A DNA stretch of 64,000 bases, taken from assembly GCF_015644665.1 (NCBI RefSeq), contig NZ_JADOBQ010000004.1:317501-381500 (forward strand). The letters are read 5' to 3'. The notes beneath the pieces were generated by a model. It was not told the origin of the DNA and made no database searches. It saw nothing but the letters and a program-made list of their open reading frames with translations. Source of the DNA: Roseobacter sp. MH60115 (GTDB lineage Bacteria; Pseudomonadota; Alphaproteobacteria; Rhodobacterales; Rhodobacteraceae). Made by a program: the position numbers and the translations under genes. Below, piece after piece: positions 61,840-64,000 of this stretch. Numbering within the stretch: the stretch's first letter is position 1; the number at the start of each line of letters is the position of its first letter.

Positions 61840-62355
61840 CTAGCCCCATGGCTTTTTGGGTGGGGTTTTGTAGGCGGGTGGCGCATCGGGGAAAAGGTCA
61901 CCGGTGGCGCCCTCCGCATGACCAAAGCGGATCATCCACGGTTTGGGCGGGGCAATCTCGCCGCCTGGGGACCATTCGAAATATCCCAGCGCGCCGCTGG
62001 CGGGGATTGGGTCAATGGGGCGTGGGTTTTCCAGCAGCAGTCCCGCTTCGCCGCCAAACCACGGGCTGTCACTCTCGGTAATGATCTCTACCACATCCAC
62101 GGTGCCGATGAGGGCACCGCGTATCAGGGCCTCCGGGCGCGGACAGGTTGTGCCGTGCTGCGCAAAGCGCCAGTGCAGGTAGCGGTATTCGTCTTCCTTC
62201 ATGCCGGTGGCGGCGTGAATACAGATCGGGCCCGGGGTCATGCGGCCCGCACGGATGGACCCGAGCGAGCGGTTCTCAATGATTTTGCCGCCGTGGATGA
62301 TCGCCCAGGCGGAGGGCTGGCGGACAGAGAGCGCGAGGCGGGGCAGATCATCCAT
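61840..62355 (-). CDS. ASCH-domain protein
   Basis: Cytosolic protein of 171 residues. The start LALSVRQPSAWAIIHGGKII followed by ENRSLGS matches the ASCH fold, related to PUA domains and thought to bind RNA or nucleotides. The rest (GALIGTVDVVEIITES) fits the same fold, with a proline-rich tail. It lies between pnp and the ion-channel gene on the same strand, so co-transcription with pnp is possible. Some ASCH proteins hydrolyse modified nucleosides; its specific function is not known. Confidence 0.78.
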   Translation of the reverse strand: MDDLPRLALSVRQPSAWAIIHGGKIIENRSLGSIRAGRMTPGPICIHAATGMKEDEYRYLHWRFAQHGTTCPRPEALIRGALIGTVDVVEIITESDSPWFGGEAGLLLENPRPIDPIPASGALGYFEWSPGGEIAPPKPWMIRFGHAEGATGDLFPDAPPAYKTPPKKPWG

Positions 62356-62384
62356 GCGGCAAAGCTAGCGCGCGGGCCGTGCGA

Positions 62385-62813
62385 TCACAGATCCTTTTCG
62401 CCGAGGATGCGGGTGAAGAGGCCGACGACAAAGGCGGTGGTCATCCCGAACATCAGGATGCCGGTCACCGAGATCATCGCCCCGGCGATGCGGTAGCCCG
62501 GCTCCAGCACGACATCGCCGTAGCCCACGGTGGTGTAAGTGACGAGTGAATAGTAGATCGCAGCCTCATAGCCCGGCAGTGCCCCGATGACCCACAAGGA
62601 AAAGGCGCTGATGTAGATCTGGATAGTGTGCGAGGCCAGCAGGAGCAGAAACAGAGCACAGACGGTCAGCAATTGATGACGCGTGGTGCGGCCAGGCTGA
62701 AAGTGGTCGTTCTCGCGTAGATGGCGGATCAGCCGCGCGACGCTGAGAATATGCAGCAGTGCGCAGACCAAAAGCACTGTGCTGCCGAAGGTGATCTCGA
62801 GAAGGACAGGCAT
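62385..62813 (-). CDS. Small two-segment potassium channel-like protein
   Basis: Membrane protein of 142 residues. The pore block YTTVGYGDVVLEPGYR contains the potassium selectivity filter TVGYGD. Four hydrophobic segments can be seen: two N-terminal ones (STVLLVCALLHILSVARLI; LLTVCALFLLLLASHTIQIY) and two around the pore. No RCK regulatory domain follows. I chose ATG 62813 because a longer frame upstream has non-coding character. It is an ion-channel 2 family protein (Ion_trans_2); gating is unknown. Confidence 0.8.
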   Translation of the reverse strand: MPVLLEITFGSTVLLVCALLHILSVARLIRHLRENDHFQPGRTTRHQLLTVCALFLLLLASHTIQIYISAFSLWVIGALPGYEAAIYYSLVTYTTVGYGDVVLEPGYRIAGAMISVTGILMFGMTTAFVVGLFTRILGEKDL

Positions 62814-62890
62814 GGCGCGCCCCGCACTGGTTTTGACAAGAGTTTGGAATGGTTTACGTGTCGGCGCGACGCTTGTCCAATGCTCTGCGA

Positions 62891-63481
62891 TCAGGCTTGC
62901 GAGAGGGCTGCGAGCAGGACCACCGCCATCATCGAGGCGGCCATGGCGATGTTGATGGCGCGCTGCGTCCGCTGCGGCAGGTTCATCCGTTGCAGGGCAA
63001 TGCCGAGCCAGAGCCAAGCGAAGTGAATAGGGATCCAGATGGCGTTGATAATCAGGAATTTCAGGGCGATTTCAACGGCAAAGCTCTGCGGCCAGAAACC
63101 GAACCCGCTGAAGAGCGCGGTATTGACCGCATAGGCTTTGGGGTTGATGGCCTGCAGCAGAATGCCACCGCCGATGCCGGGTGGCTTTGCGCGTTCGATG
63201 AAGGCGACCTTGCTGCCCGCCAGTGCGATGCGCAGGGCGAGGTAGGCCAGATAGGCGACAGAGGCTGTGAAGAGCACAAGGCGCAGACGGTCGTCCGCGA
63301 GGATGGCAGCGGTGACGCCGGACACAACTGCAAGGGAGACGAGGTTCGTGCCGATGAAGAGACCCAGCACATAGCGGGTGCCAGCCGCGGCCCCGAAGGC
63401 AGCGCCCACACCCGCAGTGGAAAGCACGCCGGGGCCGGGCGTGATGATCAGGAAGAAGACGGCGGCGGCGAAGGTGAGCAT
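62891..63481 (-). CDS. LysE/RhtB-family exporter
   Basis: Inner-membrane exporter of 196 residues with about six hydrophobic segments. ITPGPGVLSTAGVGAAFGAA is the signature N-terminal block, and GILLQAINPKAYAVNTALFS the conserved NPK motif. The family exports amino acids or homoserine lactones; substrate cannot be told here. It is on the same strand as rpsO, but a strong terminator separates them. Confidence 0.86.
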   Translation of the reverse strand: MLTFAAAVFFLIITPGPGVLSTAGVGAAFGAAAGTRYVLGLFIGTNLVSLAVVSGVTAAILADDRLRLVLFTASVAYLAYLALRIALAGSKVAFIERAKPPGIGGGILLQAINPKAYAVNTALFSGFGFWPQSFAVEIALKFLIINAIWIPIHFAWLWLGIALQRMNLPQRTQRAINIAMAASMMAVVLLAALSQA

Positions 63482-63514
63482 GGGGGCACTCTATGCAGCC
63501 AGTGGCGCGGGTAA

Positions 63515-63544
63515 AGAAAAACCGCGCCGGGTAGGGCGCGGTTT
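63515..63544 (-). terminator. Intrinsic terminator of rpsO
   Basis: On the minus strand, AAACCGCGCC/GGCGCGGTTT forms a perfect 10-base stem followed by TTC and a short T run, 87 bases after the rpsO stop. Confidence 0.85.
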
Positions 63545-63630
63545 GGAATGCATTGCTGCGGCGGGGTGCCGGACCGCAGGTTTGCTGTACAAACCCACTT
63601 GTCCGCAGGCGGAGAAAATCGCTCTGCGAA

Positions 63631-63900
63631 TTATCTCCGGAGGCCCAGGCGTTTGATCAGGTCCTGGTAACGGGCCTCATCCTTGCCTTTGACGTAGTCG
63701 AGAAGCTTGCGGCGCGTGGCCACCATCTTCAGCAGACCACGACGGCCATGGTTGTCTTTCTTGTGGGTCTTGAAGTGCTCGGTCAGGGTCGCGATGCGCG
63801 AGCTGAGGATGGCGACCTGAACTTCGGGCGACCCGGTGTCGCCTTCCTTGGTTCCGTATTCCTTCATGACGCGGGCTTTGTCTTCAGCAGTGATCGACAT
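63631..63900 (-). CDS. rpsO: 30S ribosomal protein S15
   Basis: Ribosomal protein of 89 residues, the canonical size. It is recognised by [39 protein letters not shown], and [20 protein letters not shown], all nearly universal. ATG 63900 follows TAGGAGCCCC. Downstream comes a terminator, then exporter, channel and ASCH genes before pnp, so the usual rpsO-pnp pair is spread out here. The region upstream to the window end holds no gene I can support. Confidence 0.97.
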   Translation of the reverse strand: MSITAEDKARVMKEYGTKEGDTGSPEVQVAILSSRIATLTEHFKTHKKDNHGRRGLLKMVATRRKLLDYVKGKDEARYQDLIKRLGLRR

Positions 63901-64000
63901 CGGGGGCTCCTATACAATAAGTGTTTGGGTCAAGGCGCAGGCCGGGATGTCGTCCAGCACAGGCCGATGGAGATACCGCCTGTGAGAAAGAGAATCCCCA

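Overview
The window looks like a chromosomal segment of an alphaproteobacterium of the order Rhodobacterales, most likely the marine roseobacter group. The evidence is a compact flagellar cluster with FlaF, FlbT, DUF1217 and MotE proteins, CtrA-like sites at flagellar promoters, a VPLPA-CTERM protein, fairly high GC, and the rpsO and pnp genes at the right end. No tRNA, rRNA, CRISPR array or intact insertion sequence was seen.

Layout. (1) 1-1338: a lytic transglycosylase cut by the window edge. (2) 1417-14791: a polyamine/amine region. A minus-strand operon (ATPase, binding protein, DUF1330 protein, two unusually enlarged permeases) is followed by a class III aminotransferase, a GntR/FCD regulator, and a divergent plus-strand operon (PotF-, PotG-, PotH- and PotI-like proteins plus a PuuB-like FAD oxidase). 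Two near-identical palindromes (consensus AATTTGATCAAATT) flank the regulator gene and are its probable operators. (3) 14769-48352: about 33 kb of flagellar genes in at least nine transcription units: hook tools (flgD, fliK), rod-cap and chaperone genes, flagellin with its post-transcriptional regulators, fliI, the rod/L-ring operon, the export/stator operon (fliL to fliJ), fliF-fliH-fliN-fliP, flgE-flgK-flgL-flgI, and motB. The heads of most units carry a TTAA-N7-TTAA-like site with one mismatch, which suggests control by the response regulator CtrA. No fliG, fliM or fliO was recognised.

(4) 48486-53987: an MFS transporter, tRNA hydroxylase TrhO, the NAD salvage pair pncA-pncB, a class IV aminotransferase and a small helix-turn-helix-like protein. 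(5) 54643-59384: L,D-transpeptidase, aldehyde dehydrogenase, 1-Cys peroxiredoxin, an Lrp/AsnC regulator and a secreted GDSL hydrolase with a VPLPA-CTERM tail. (6) 59534-63900: pnp, an ASCH-domain protein, a small ion channel, a LysE-family exporter and rpsO.

Three gene-free stretches exceed 300 bases: 21252-22118 (apparently decayed, with an orphan LacI-type palindrome), 41714-42490 (very AT-rich, with a CtrA-like site upstream of a terminator, so possibly a small RNA gene) and 53988-54642. The best candidates for undescribed biology are the possible small RNA in the AT-rich island, the large uncharacterised periplasmic repeat protein between motA and the lytic transglycosylase, and the enlarged ABC permeases.
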